Part shown: positions 17,914-26,640 of the stretch, piece after piece
Layout: each line of letters begins with the position of its first letter
Position numbering within the stretch: the stretch's first letter is position 1
Origin: Streptococcus ictaluri 707-05
GTDB taxonomy: Bacteria; Bacillota; Bacilli; Lactobacillales; Streptococcaceae
Length of the DNA stretch: 64,000 bases
NCBI RefSeq assembly: GCF_000188015.2
Contig: NZ_AEUX02000007.1
Span: 372,001 to 436,000, forward strand
Reading direction: 5' to 3'
The notes under the pieces: model-generated
What the model was told of the DNA's origin: nothing
Seen by the model: only the letters and a program-made list of their open reading frames with translations
The model's database searches: none
Position numbers and translations under genes: made by a program

Positions 17914-19140
17914 TTGTTTAATCCTAATAAGATCAAAAAAGAGTTTACGATATTGGACCAAACAATCAATGATGAAGCTCTTGTCTACTTAGATAATGCT
18001 GCCACAACGCAAAAACCTCAGAGTGTTTTAAAGTGTTTGCAAGCTTATTATGAAGAGGATAACGCCAATGTTCACAGAGGAGTGCATACTCTAGCAGAGC
18101 GTGCGACTCGCCAGTATGAAGCCAGCCGACAAAAAGTGGCTGATTTTATAAAGGCAAAATCATCTAAAGAAGTTCTTTTTACAAGAGGCACAACAACTGG
18201 GCTGAATTGGGTAGCAGCATTTGCAGAAGAGCTATTAGAAGCTGGTGATGAAGTTTTGATTTCGATAATGGAGCACCATTCTAATATCATTCCTTGGCAA
18301 CAAGCCTGTCGTAAAAAGAAGGCGAAGCTAGTTTATGTTTATCTCAAAGATGGTCAATTGGATATGGAGGACCTAAAAGAAAAAATAGGTCCTAAAACCA
18401 GATTTGTCAGTTTAGCTCATGTTTCCAATATTTTGGGGTGTATTAACCCTATTAAGGAAATTACCCAACTAGCACATGAGCATAATGCTTACATGGTCGT
18501 GGATGGAGCGCAATCAATTCCCAATATGCCTATCGATGTGCAAGAATTAGACTGCGATTTCTTTGCTTTTTCAGGACATAAGATGCTAGGGCCTACAGGC
18601 ATTGGTGTCTTATACGGGAAAGAAGAAATCCTTAACCAAATGTCTCCAATTGAGTTTGGGGGCGAAATGATTGATTTTGTCTACGAACAAGAGGCGAATT
18701 GGAAAGGCTTGCCCTGGAAGTTTGAGGCAGGTACCCCAAACATTGCTGGAGCTATAGGATTGGGGGCAGCTATTACTTATTTAGAGTCTCTAGGGATGGC
18801 TAATATCCAGTCTCATGAAGCAGAGTTAGTGGCTTATGTTCTGCCAAAATTACAGGCTATTTCTGGTTTGACGGTCTACGGGCCAAGTCAAGCCAGTAAT
18901 CATGTTGGAGTGATTGCCTTTAACTTAGAAGGTATTCATCCTCATGATTTAGCAACAGCTTTAGATTATGAAGGGATTGCTGTTAGGGCTGGTTATCATT
19001 GTGCCCAACCGTTACTTCAGTACCTAGGCGTTCACTCCACAGTAAGGGCTAGTTTTTACCTTTACAACACTAAAGAAGACTGTGATCAGCTGGTTTCAGC
19101 GATTCTAAAAGCGAAGGAGTTTTTCAATGGCACTCTCTAA
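17914..19140 (+). CDS. sufS: Cysteine desulfurase SufS
   Basis: SufS is a pyridoxal-phosphate enzyme that takes sulfur from cysteine and hands it to SufU. The 408-residue protein shows the PLP lysine in FAFSGHKMLGPTGIG and the persulfide-carrying cysteine in VRAGYHCAQPL (about residue 365), the class II arrangement. The start is TTG, not ATG: AAAGGAG at 17901-17907 lies at the right distance for TTG 17914 (protein MFNPNKIKKEF) and there is no ATG nearby. The last 14 bases overlap sufU. Confidence 0.96.
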   Translation: MFNPNKIKKEFTILDQTINDEALVYLDNAATTQKPQSVLKCLQAYYEEDNANVHRGVHTLAERATRQYEASRQKVADFIKAKSSKEVLFTRGTTTGLNWVAAFAEELLEAGDEVLISIMEHHSNIIPWQQACRKKKAKLVYVYLKDGQLDMEDLKEKIGPKTRFVSLAHVSNILGCINPIKEITQLAHEHNAYMVVDGAQSIPNMPIDVQELDCDFFAFSGHKMLGPTGIGVLYGKEEILNQMSPIEFGGEMIDFVYEQEANWKGLPWKFEAGTPNIAGAIGLGAAITYLESLGMANIQSHEAELVAYVLPKLQAISGLTVYGPSQASNHVGVIAFNLEGIHPHDLATALDYEGIAVRAGYHCAQPLLQYLGVHSTVRASFYLYNTKEDCDQLVSAILKAKEFFNGTL

Positions 19141-19600
19141 ATTGTCGAGTTTATATATGGCGGTTGTGGCAGATCACTCTAAGAATCCCCATCATCACGG
19201 ACAATTAAAAGGTGTTGAAGCCGTTCAACTTAATAACCCAACTTGCGGTGATGTGATTTCACTTACTGTCAAATTTAATGGGGACATTATTGAAGATATT
19301 GCTTTTGCAGGTAATGGCTGCACGATTTCTACGGCCTCTTCAAGCATGATGACGGATGCTGTCATTGGTAAAACGAAAGAAGAAGCCTTGGCACTAGCTC
19401 GTATCTTTTCTGACATGGTTCAGGGAAAAGACGAGCCTCAACAAGCCTTGCTAGGAGAGGCTGAATTATTAGGGGGAGTGGCTAAATTTCCTCAGAGGAT
19501 TAAGTGCTCAACCTTAGCTTGGAATGCTTTAAAAGAAGCTATCGAAAGAAGTCAAGAAAATCAGTCCAAGGACTCTTCATCACAACACAAAGGAAATTAA
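19127..19600 (+). CDS. sufU: Sulfur-transfer protein SufU
   Basis: SufU accepts the persulfide from SufS; it is a zinc protein of the IscU fold. The 157-residue product carries the three expected cysteines: NPTCGDVI (with the following Asp), GNGCTIST and IKCSTLAW. A Gly-rich [15 protein letters not shown] insert near residue 110 is typical for SufU rather than IscU. It overlaps the end of sufS by 14 bases, so the two proteins are translationally coupled, which fits their direct interaction. The hydrophilic tail after residue 145 is not conserved in general. Confidence 0.95.
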   Translation: MALSKLSSLYMAVVADHSKNPHHHGQLKGVEAVQLNNPTCGDVISLTVKFNGDIIEDIAFAGNGCTISTASSSMMTDAVIGKTKEEALALARIFSDMVQGKDEPQQALLGEAELLGGVAKFPQRIKCSTLAWNALKEAIERSQENQSKDSSSQHKGN

Positions 19601-19602
19601 AA

Positions 19603-21021
19603 ATGTCTGATATCAATGAAAAAGTCGAACCTAAACCCATTGATCTGGGAGAATACCAATTTGGATTTCATGATGATGTTCAACCTATCTATTCAACTGG
19701 TAAGGGCTTAAATGAAGCAGTGGTACGCGAGTTATCAGCTGCCAAAAAGGAGCCCCAATGGATGCTCGACTTCCGTTTAAAATCACTTGAAGCTTTCAAT
19801 AAGATGCCCATGCAAAAATGGGGAGCCGATCTTTCAGATATTAATTTTGATGATATTATTTATTATCAAAAACCTTCTGATAAACCAGCTCGCTCTTGGG
19901 ATGATGTTCCAGATAAAATCAAGGAAACCTTCGAAAGAATTGGAATTCCAGAAGCAGAGCGGGCTTATCTTGCTGGAGCATCAGCTCAATACGAATCTGA
20001 AGTTGTCTACCACAACATGAAAGAAGAGTTTGAAAAATTAGGTATTATCTTCACTGATACGGATTCAGCGCTCAAAGAGTATCCTGATTTATTTAAACAA
20101 TATTTTGCGAAGTTAGTTCCGCCGACGGATAATAAACTAGCGGTACTAAACTCAGCTGTTTGGTCAGGTGGAACCTTTATCTATGTTCCTAAGGGGGTTA
20201 AGGTAGATATTCCCTTGCAAACCTATTTCCGTATTAATAATGAAAACACGGGACAATTTGAAAGAACCTTGATTATTGTAGATGAGGGAGCTAGCGTTCA
20301 TTATGTAGAAGGCTGTACAGCTCCGACTTACTCTAGTAATAGTTTGCATGCTGCCATTGTTGAGATTTTCGCCTTAGATGGTGCTTATATGCGCTACACC
20401 ACCATTCAAAACTGGTCGGACAATGTCTATAATTTAGTGACCAAGCGAGCGCGGGCTTTAAAAGATGCCACGGTTGAGTGGATTGATGGTAATTTAGGTG
20501 CTAAAACGACCATGAAGTACCCATCTGTCTATTTGGATGGACCAGGAGCACGTGGCACTATGTTATCTATAGCCTTTGCGAATGCAGGACAACATCAAGA
20601 CACTGGTGCTAAAATGATTCATAATGCTCCCCATACCTCATCTTCAATTGTTTCCAAATCAATTGCCAAGAGTGGTGGTAAGGTGGATTATCGAGGGCAG
20701 GTGACATTCAATAAACAGTCTAAAAAATCAGTTTCTCATATTGAATGTGACACCATCTTGATGGATGATATTTCCAAATCAGACACCATTCCTTTCAATG
20801 AAATTCATAACTCACAAGTAGCTCTTGAACATGAAGCCAAGGTATCAAAAATTTCAGAAGAACAGCTTTATTATCTGATGAGTCGTGGTTTATCAGAAGG
20901 TGAAGCTACTGAGATGATTGTAATGGGCTTTGTCGAGCCATTTACCAAAGAACTACCAATGGAATACGCTGTTGAGTTAAACCGACTTATTTCTTATGAA
21001 ATGGAAGGCTCTGTTGGTTAA
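19603..21021 (+). CDS. sufB: Fe-S cluster assembly scaffold SufB
   Basis: SufB is the main scaffold on which Fe-S clusters are built. The 472-residue protein has [17 protein letters not shown] at the front, [18 protein letters not shown] in the core (conserved Cys), and [20 protein letters not shown] and [18 protein letters not shown] near the end. I chose ATG 19603 ([11 protein letters not shown]) because AAAGGAA precedes it and the gene then follows sufU by two bases. A longer frame inside sufU is not supported. A terminator at 21079 closes the operon. Confidence 0.96.
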   Translation: MSDINEKVEPKPIDLGEYQFGFHDDVQPIYSTGKGLNEAVVRELSAAKKEPQWMLDFRLKSLEAFNKMPMQKWGADLSDINFDDIIYYQKPSDKPARSWDDVPDKIKETFERIGIPEAERAYLAGASAQYESEVVYHNMKEEFEKLGIIFTDTDSALKEYPDLFKQYFAKLVPPTDNKLAVLNSAVWSGGTFIYVPKGVKVDIPLQTYFRINNENTGQFERTLIIVDEGASVHYVEGCTAPTYSSNSLHAAIVEIFALDGAYMRYTTIQNWSDNVYNLVTKRARALKDATVEWIDGNLGAKTTMKYPSVYLDGPGARGTMLSIAFANAGQHQDTGAKMIHNAPHTSSSIVSKSIAKSGGKVDYRGQVTFNKQSKKSVSHIECDTILMDDISKSDTIPFNEIHNSQVALEHEAKVSKISEEQLYYLMSRGLSEGEATEMIVMGFVEPFTKELPMEYAVELNRLISYEMEGSVG

Positions 21022-21078
21022 TTATTTTTTCCTTATCCATTATAATTTCTTGATGGATAGGGTTTTACAAAAGTTGCT

Positions 21079-21102
21079 ACTAACCCAAGCGGTTAGTTTT
21101 TT
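21079..21102 (+). terminator. Terminator of the suf operon
   Basis: ACTAACC pairs with GGTTAGT over a five-base loop, followed by TTTTT. A second inverted repeat (CCTTATCCAT ... ATGGATAGGG, 21031-21062) lies just before it. Confidence 0.85.
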
Positions 21103-21134
21103 AGGTTAGTCTCCCTATCAGTTATTTGAAGAAG

Positions 21135-21164
21135 CAAAAAACCATCTTAATTAAAAGATGGTTT
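21135..21164. repeat. Palindromic repeat, copy 1
   Basis: CAAAAAACCATCTTAATTAA and the following AAGATGGTTT form a near-perfect hairpin. Almost the same palindrome occurs at 21405-21436. It is followed by few T residues on the plus strand, but on the minus strand it ends in a T run, so it could end minus-strand transcripts coming through the dac region. Confidence 0.75.
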
Positions 21165-21171
21165 CAGATTG

Positions 21172-21305
21172 AAGAAAAAGTCATTTATTGCTACTTTCCT
21201 TAGGTGCTATCGGAGGTAGGTTAAACAGTCAGGGGAGTGACTGTTTAAGAAAACCAAAGAATTCCATACCTAACTGTCGGGCCTAAGGTCTCGCCAGTTT
21301 CGAGT
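21172..21305. repeat. Structured intergenic element, copy 1
   Basis: This noncoding stretch is recognisably related to 22798-22924; both share blocks such as GCTATCG, GACTG, TAAGAAAA and AAAGAAT. Copy 1 can fold with an outer helix CCTTAGG (21198-21204) / CCTAAGG (21282-21288), an inner AGGTA / TACCT helix, and a perfect 11-bp hairpin TTAAACAGTCA / TGACTGTTTAA (21221-21248). It lies downstream of the minus-strand carboxypeptidase gene at 21449-22624, as copy 2 does for the second gene. It may be a duplicated 3' region or a small RNA. No function is known to me. Confidence 0.6.
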
Positions 21306-21404
21306 GTCTAAAATATTGCTATCGCTCGCAGAAATAGGATATTTAGTAAATCCCCTGCAAAGCTTCTTGTCCTATTGGTATAGTGACAGGGGGTTTGTCT
21401 ACAG

Positions 21405-21436
21405 CCAAAAACTATCTTAATTAAAAGATGGTTTTT
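21405..21436 (-). terminator. Terminator of the downstream dac gene (palindromic repeat, copy 2)
   Basis: On the minus strand AAAAACCATCTT pairs with AAGATAGTTTTT over a short AATT-rich loop and is followed by T residues, 12 bases after the stop of the carboxypeptidase gene. The sequence nearly repeats 21135-21164. Confidence 0.75.
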
Positions 21437-21448
21437 AAATAAGCTTTC

Positions 21449-22624
21449 TTAGGTCATTAAGAAGGCAATGAGAGCCAAGATCAGGATGATAAGAATAAAT
21501 AAAGCAAGTCCAACAAGTATTAACTGTCGATTTTCTTGGAAAAAATTATCAGAGTGCTTTGTTAGAGGTGCTTTTTCTTTAGTTTGCTGCTTTTTAGGAA
21601 GCTTTTCGGATGTACTAGAAAGTTTAGGAAGTAGACGTTCTAATTTTTTCCTTTGTTTTGCAGTGAGCGTTTTAGTCTCTTCAAAACCTTTTTCTAATAG
21701 AGCATTGGCAAAAGGGTGGCGATAAAATTCACCAGTTTGGTCTGTCCAATCTCCTACTCCCATAATAATGGCAATTAATCTTGTTTCTCCACGCTTAGCG
21801 GTTACCATTGCGTTAAAAGCAGCACCAGGACTAGAACCTGTCTTAAGTCCGTCTACACCTTCCATGCCGTATTTATCATTTGGTAGAGAATAATTATAGC
21901 TATGAAATTCTTCTTCATAAGGTGTTCCCACCATGGTGTGAACGACAGAGTCTTTAGTGTAGTTGAGAATATCAGGATACTTTGTTAAAAAATGGTATAG
22001 TAATATAGCTAAATCACGAGCAGTTGTAGTATTTCCGGCAGTCATATCGTATTTGCTGGGATTATAGTAGCCTTGAAAGGACTGGGCAGCTGCACCGCTG
22101 GCATTCGTGAAATGGGTATTTTTCATTCCTAGTTTTTTAGCGGTTTGATTGATACGGTCAATAAAAGCTGACGCATCATTTTTAGACAAATAATTAGCAA
22201 TCATGACAGTAGCAGCATTCGAAGATGGCACCGCCGTCATGGTAATTAATTCCCGGATGGGATAATCAACACCGGCAACAATATTATTATTGCTGATCTC
22301 GTAGATTTTACTAATAGCCTGATCCGTTTCAGTAGCCTTGATGGTCGTGTCTAAGCTTACTTTTCCTGCCTTTAAGTCCTGGAAAAGAAGAAAAAGAGTA
22401 AACATTTTTGACATACTTGCCGGATCTCTAGGGATGTCAATATTATCTTGCCAAAGAATCTCGGCATTTTTGGTATCGATGACAATGGATGCTTTTGGTC
22501 GATAAAAATCACTAACAGTGTAGCCTACTTGGCGAGTGATATCCATGATATCATCGGCTTGTATGCTGGTGCTAGCCCAGAAATGAAACAAGAGGTAGCA
22601 AATCACTAAAAGTCGTTTGGTCAA
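21449..22624 (-). CDS. D-alanyl-D-alanine carboxypeptidase (low-molecular-weight PBP)
   Basis: A peptidase S11 (DacA-like) protein of 391 residues that trims the terminal D-Ala of peptidoglycan stems. All three catalytic motifs are present: SMSK (Ser70-Lys73), SSN (134-136) and KTG (261-263). It has a signal peptide ending near IQA and a C-terminal membrane anchor (LILVGLALFILIILILALIA) preceded by a Lys/Glu-rich linker. The start is TTG at 22624, supported by AAGGAG eight bases upstream; the next ATG is beyond the signal peptide. An extended -10 TGGTATAAT lies at 22656-22664. It follows a paralogue that lacks two of these motifs. Confidence 0.92.
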   Translation of the reverse strand: MTKRLLVICYLLFHFWASTSIQADDIMDITRQVGYTVSDFYRPKASIVIDTKNAEILWQDNIDIPRDPASMSKMFTLFLLFQDLKAGKVSLDTTIKATETDQAISKIYEISNNNIVAGVDYPIRELITMTAVPSSNAATVMIANYLSKNDASAFIDRINQTAKKLGMKNTHFTNASGAAAQSFQGYYNPSKYDMTAGNTTTARDLAILLYHFLTKYPDILNYTKDSVVHTMVGTPYEEEFHSYNYSLPNDKYGMEGVDGLKTGSSPGAAFNAMVTAKRGETRLIAIIMGVGDWTDQTGEFYRHPFANALLEKGFEETKTLTAKQRKKLERLLPKLSSTSEKLPKKQQTKEKAPLTKHSDNFFQENRQLILVGLALFILIILILALIAFLMT

Positions 22625-22655
22625 TTTGAAGCTCCTTCAACAGATAATTATCATT

Positions 22656-22664
22656 ATTATACCA
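22656..22664 (-). promoter_or_regulatory. Extended -10 promoter of the active dac gene
   Basis: Minus strand TGGTATAAT, about 32 bases before the TTG start. No clear -35. Confidence 0.55.
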
Positions 22665-22797
22665 TGTCAATAATACAAAAGAAAGAACTTTTAAATGATA
22701 TTAATTTTTTATAAGAATAAGGGACGCGAACTTGTAATACAAAAAGTTCCAAAATCCTTTATTAAATGTCAATAAGATGAAAAGTGTCATTAGTTTA

Positions 22798-22924
22798 AAG
22801 AAAAAGTTGTTTTTCCTCTCCTAGGCGCTATCGAACAGCTTAAAGAGTCTGGGGATGACTGGCTAAGAAAAGCAAAGAATGTCATGCCTAATTATCAAGC
22901 TTAAGGTCAAGACAATTTCGAATT
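22798..22924. repeat. Structured intergenic element, copy 2
   Basis: Diverged copy of 21172-21305 in the same orientation, between the two carboxypeptidase genes. The central hairpin is only partly kept (GAGTC / GACTG and CTTA / TAAG). The rest of the 400-base gap 22625-23024 shows no ORF with a ribosome binding site. Confidence 0.6.
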
Positions 22925-23024
22925 TTATTTGACTTGGGACATAGCTTTTGTTATAGTCTGATGTCATCAAGCTATCGTTAACATTTTTCTATATTATATA
23001 GGAAGAAATGATTACAAAAGTATT

Positions 23025-24269
23025 CTATAGTTTTTCGTTAACAAAGCGAACGAAGTGATTCCACCAAATTTTTAAGAAGAAACTTCTAGAAATATCTTTG
23101 TTAGCGACAAGTTCTATTTGAGGTGTTTGGCCAATATAGCCTTTTCCGATTAAGTGCTTATCATTAAGTCTTGCTTTAGCTAGTACTTCCCCTTTTTTGA
23201 TAGGAGCATATCGTTCAGGAGTTGTAGCAGTTAGCTGAAAAGAGGTTTTGCTTTGATCATCTGCAGCTTTAATCAGAGTTAGGTTGGTCTTTGGAACAAT
23301 TTGGACACTATTATCTGGGCTATCCAAGACGGTTAAGGCCTTTAGCTTTTGAGCTTGCCCTTTTTTAAGGACAGTCACTTTTACAAACCTGCTGGCAATA
23401 TGTTGTAAGAGTTGATTGCTAGCTTCGAAAACAGCATTAGGGTTTTCTGGGGCACCATCAGCTGAGAGCACAATTGAGATAATTGTCAGATTACTTTCCT
23501 GGCTGACAGCTAAAAAGGAGGATCCCACTTTTTCCGAATAACCTACGAATAACCCTTTGACTCCAGGCCGATGATAAGGCATTCCTTTTAGCATGTGATT
23601 ATAGGAAAAGATACTGGTATTGGCAAAACTTGTTGAAGCTTCTTTTGAAATATCCAAAACTTCTGGAAATTCGGACAGTAAATGACGACTGATTACCGCT
23701 AAGTCGTGAGCGCTGAGTTGGTTCTCATCTTCAGAACTTGATTCTGGATAAATGTTTTCTCCTAAAATTTCATTAGGAAGTCCACTAGCGTTTACTAATT
23801 TAGCATCAGTAATTCCCCATGCCGATAGTTGGTCTTTCATTTTATCCACAAATTTAGGTTCAGTACCCCTTATTTTTTCAGCTAAGGCTATAGCAGGGCT
23901 ATTGGCATTTGTGACAATCATCGCTTTCAATAAATCTCTAACAGTATATTTTCGAGCATCTAAAGGAACATTGCTGATATTATAATTGGTTGTTAATTCA
24001 TAAGGGTAGTTGGAAATGGTGACTGGAGTATCCCAATGCAATTTTCCTGCTTTAATTTCTTTGTAGACCATGTAGGTGGTTAAGATTTTGCTGATAGAAG
24101 CAACAGGTACAGCTCTTTTTGCTTTTTTTTCATATAAAATTTTTCCAGTCTCCAACTCAAAGGCTAAGCCGTTTTTGGCTGGGAGCTCAAAGTCATCCGC
24201 CTGAACAGAACTAGCTAGTGTCAAAAGACATGTAAAGACTAATAATAAAGCAGTTAACGCTTTTTTCAT
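23025..24269 (-). CDS. Peptidase S11 (DacA) family protein with degenerate active site
   Basis: A 414-residue paralogue of the next gene, with signal peptide (SSVQA cleaved before DDFEL), S11 catalytic domain, a beta-rich PBP5_C domain (residues about 275-390) and a C-terminal amphipathic anchor (FFLKIWWNHFVRFVNEKL). SISK (Ser58-Lys61) is kept. The SxN position reads NAN (121-123) and the KTG position reads FVG (241-243: KGLFVGYSEKVGSS). Without KTG it is unlikely to be an efficient carboxypeptidase, and it may bind rather than cleave peptidoglycan. The start at MKKALTALLL follows an AAGAAGG site. An extended -10 TGTTATAAT lies on the minus strand at 24301-24309. Confidence 0.88.
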   Translation of the reverse strand: MKKALTALLLVFTCLLTLASSVQADDFELPAKNGLAFELETGKILYEKKAKRAVPVASISKILTTYMVYKEIKAGKLHWDTPVTISNYPYELTTNYNISNVPLDARKYTVRDLLKAMIVTNANSPAIALAEKIRGTEPKFVDKMKDQLSAWGITDAKLVNASGLPNEILGENIYPESSSEDENQLSAHDLAVISRHLLSEFPEVLDISKEASTSFANTSIFSYNHMLKGMPYHRPGVKGLFVGYSEKVGSSFLAVSQESNLTIISIVLSADGAPENPNAVFEASNQLLQHIASRFVKVTVLKKGQAQKLKALTVLDSPDNSVQIVPKTNLTLIKAADDQSKTSFQLTATTPERYAPIKKGEVLAKARLNDKHLIGKGYIGQTPQIELVANKDISRSFFLKIWWNHFVRFVNEKL

Positions 24270-24520
24270 TCGTTTTTCCTTCTTTAACGTGTTTTTATTA
24301 ATTATAACATAACTTGACACTAACTTTTAAGCCTCTTTCTCAAATGGAGATGTTGTAAAAACGCTATCATGAGAGATTCTTTTCCTATTTTAAAATTAGT
24401 GAGAGATTGTTATCAAGCAAATGGAAGCTCTTTCCTTATTTTAAATGAATAAAAAGAAGAATTTATTCCAAAATATTCAGATAATTTTTGACTATCATTA
24501 TTTTCATTGACTAAAAATTT

Positions 24521-24529
24521 TGATATAAT
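24521..24529 (+). promoter_or_regulatory. Extended -10 promoter of the opp operon
   Basis: TGATATAAT, about 75 bases before oppA. Two TTGACT hexamers (24488 and 24507) are at the wrong distance, so only the extended -10 is counted. The rest of the 330-base gap before oppA is AT-rich with no ORF. Confidence 0.6.
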
Positions 24530-24603
24530 ACCTTTAATTAACTTATTTCATTTAACTTTAGTAACAAAACGAAAATGAAAAATAACGTTCAGGGGTGACT
24601 TAT

Positions 24604-26574
24604 ATGAAGAAAAGTAAATGGTTAGCAGCTTTAGGAGTTGCTGTGCTGTCAGTCTCTGTTTTAGCTGCTTGTGGCGGCAAAAACTCATCCAGTGGTTCCA
24701 ATGCAACAAAGACTTATAAATATGTCTTTGTTAATGACCCAAAATCTTTAGACTACATTCTCACTAATGGTGGTGGTACTACTGATGTAGCTACACAAAT
24801 GGTAGACGGTCTTTTAGAAAATGACAAATACGGAAATTTAGTTCCTTCATTAGCTAAAAACTGGAAAGTGTCAGAAGATGGCTTAACCTATACTTATACT
24901 CTTCGTGATGGGGTGTCTTGGTATACTTCAGATGGAGAAGAGTACGCCCCTGTTACAGCAGAAGACTTCGTAACCGGTTTGAAACATGCCGTTGACGGCA
25001 AGTCTGAAGCTCTTTACGTTGTTGAAGACTCTATCAAAAACTTAAAAGCCTACCAAAATGGTGAAGTTGATTTTAAAGAGGTTGGGGTAAAAGCTCTAGA
25101 TGACAAGACTGTTCAATACACTTTGAACAAACCTGAATCATACTGGAACTCTAAAACTACTTATAGTGTCCTTTTCCCTGTAAATGCTAAATTCTTAAAA
25201 ACACAAGGAAAAGATTTTGGAACGACAGACCCATCCTCAATTCTTGTGAATGGAGCATACTTCCTCAGTGCTTTCACCTCAAAATCTTCCATGGAGTTCA
25301 ATAAAAACGAAAGCTATTGGGATGCTAAAAATGTCAATATTGATACAGTTAAACTAACTTACTCAGATGGCTCTGATCCAGGTTCATTCTATAAGAGTTT
25401 TGACAAAGGTGAATTTAGTGTAGCTAGCTTATATCCGAACGCCCCAACATATAAGTCTGCTAAGAAAAAATATGCTGATAACATTACTTACGGAATGCTG
25501 ACTGGAGATATCCGTCATTTATCTTGGAACTTAAACCGAACAGCATTTAACAATAGTAAAAAAGACCCTGCTCAACAAGACTCAGGTAAAAAAGCGCTAA
25601 ATAATAAAGACTTCCGTCAAGCTGTCATGTTTGGATTTGACCGTGCCGCTTTCCAAGCCCAAAAATTTGGTGAAGATGCTAAGACTAAAGCTCTTCGTAA
25701 CATGCTTGTGCCACCGAGTTTTGTAACAGTTGGGGACGAAAATTTTGGAGACGTGGTTGAGAAAGAATTGTCAACACTTGGTGACGAATGGAAAGATGTT
25801 AAGTTAGAAGATGCTCAAGATGGCTTCTACAATCCAGAAAAAGCTAAAGCAGAATTTGCAAAAGCAAAAGAAGCCCTTTCAGCTGAAGGTGTTACTTTCC
25901 CTGTTCAATTAGATTATCCGGTTGACCAAGCTAATGCTGTAACTGTTCAAGAAGCACAATCATTCAAACAATCTGTTGAAGCTTCACTTGGAAAAGAAAA
26001 TGTTCAAGTAAACGTTATTGAAACAGAAACATCTACACATGAAGCACAAGGTTTCTACGCAGAAACACCAGAACAACAAGACTACGATATCATTTCTTCT
26101 TGGTGGGGACCTGACTATCAAGACCCACGTACTTACCTTGATATCATCAGCCCAAGAGATGGTGGTTCAGTAGTTCAAAAATTAGGTATTAAAGCAGGAG
26201 AAAGCGATGAGGTTGCAGCTAGCCTTGGCTTAGATACTTATCAAACACTACTTGATCAAGCAGCTGCTATCTCTAATGATAATGATGCTCGTTATACTGC
26301 TTATGCTAAAGCACAAGCTTACTTGACTGATAGTGCAGTTGATATTCCAGTTGTTACTTTAGGTGGAACTCCTCGTGTGACAAAATCAGTGCCATTTAGT
26401 GGTGGCTTTGCATGGGCAGGTGCCAAGGGACCATTGTCATATAAACAATTGAAACTTCAAGAAAAACCAGTTACTGCTAAACAATACGAAAAAGCAAAAG
26501 AAAAATGGTTAAAAGCACAATCGAAATCAAACGCTGAATACGCTAAGAAGCTAGCAGACCACGTTAAGAAATAA
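24604..26574 (+). CDS. oppA: Oligopeptide ABC transporter, substrate-binding lipoprotein
   Basis: OppA is the surface receptor of the oligopeptide permease. The 656-residue lipoprotein has a signal peptide with lipobox LAAC (SVLAACGGK, Cys at about residue 23), then a SBP_bac_5 fold. AGGGGTG lies just before ATG 24604 (MKKSKWLAALG). A strong stem-loop follows the stop and precedes oppB. Besides nutrition, Opp in pyogenic streptococci imports signalling peptides such as SHP and the ComS-derived XIP, and a ComRS system is present in this window. Confidence 0.95.
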   Translation: MKKSKWLAALGVAVLSVSVLAACGGKNSSSGSNATKTYKYVFVNDPKSLDYILTNGGGTTDVATQMVDGLLENDKYGNLVPSLAKNWKVSEDGLTYTYTLRDGVSWYTSDGEEYAPVTAEDFVTGLKHAVDGKSEALYVVEDSIKNLKAYQNGEVDFKEVGVKALDDKTVQYTLNKPESYWNSKTTYSVLFPVNAKFLKTQGKDFGTTDPSSILVNGAYFLSAFTSKSSMEFNKNESYWDAKNVNIDTVKLTYSDGSDPGSFYKSFDKGEFSVASLYPNAPTYKSAKKKYADNITYGMLTGDIRHLSWNLNRTAFNNSKKDPAQQDSGKKALNNKDFRQAVMFGFDRAAFQAQKFGEDAKTKALRNMLVPPSFVTVGDENFGDVVEKELSTLGDEWKDVKLEDAQDGFYNPEKAKAEFAKAKEALSAEGVTFPVQLDYPVDQANAVTVQEAQSFKQSVEASLGKENVQVNVIETETSTHEAQGFYAETPEQQDYDIISSWWGPDYQDPRTYLDIISPRDGGSVVQKLGIKAGESDEVAASLGLDTYQTLLDQAAAISNDNDARYTAYAKAQAYLTDSAVDIPVVTLGGTPRVTKSVPFSGGFAWAGAKGPLSYKQLKLQEKPVTAKQYEKAKEKWLKAQSKSNAEYAKKLADHVKK

Positions 26575-26589
26575 AACGATGTTCAAAAT

Positions 26590-26622
26590 AGAACTTTCTC
26601 GTTTCACTGAGAAAGTTCTTTT
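26590..26622 (+). terminator. Stem-loop between oppA and oppB (partial terminator)
   Basis: AGAACTTTCTC pairs perfectly with GAGAAAGTTCT over eight bases, followed by TTT only. The short T run suggests leaky termination or 3' end protection. Either would give more oppA than oppBCDF message, which matches the need for excess receptor. Confidence 0.7.
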
Positions 26623-26640
26623 GAACTGTTGAGGATAACT

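Noticed and set aside
21190..21310. Remnant protein-coding gene in the structured element
   Set aside because: Translating both copies gives short shared strings (LRK, PN) but stop codons in the same frame and no recognisable domain; RNA pairing explains the similarity better.
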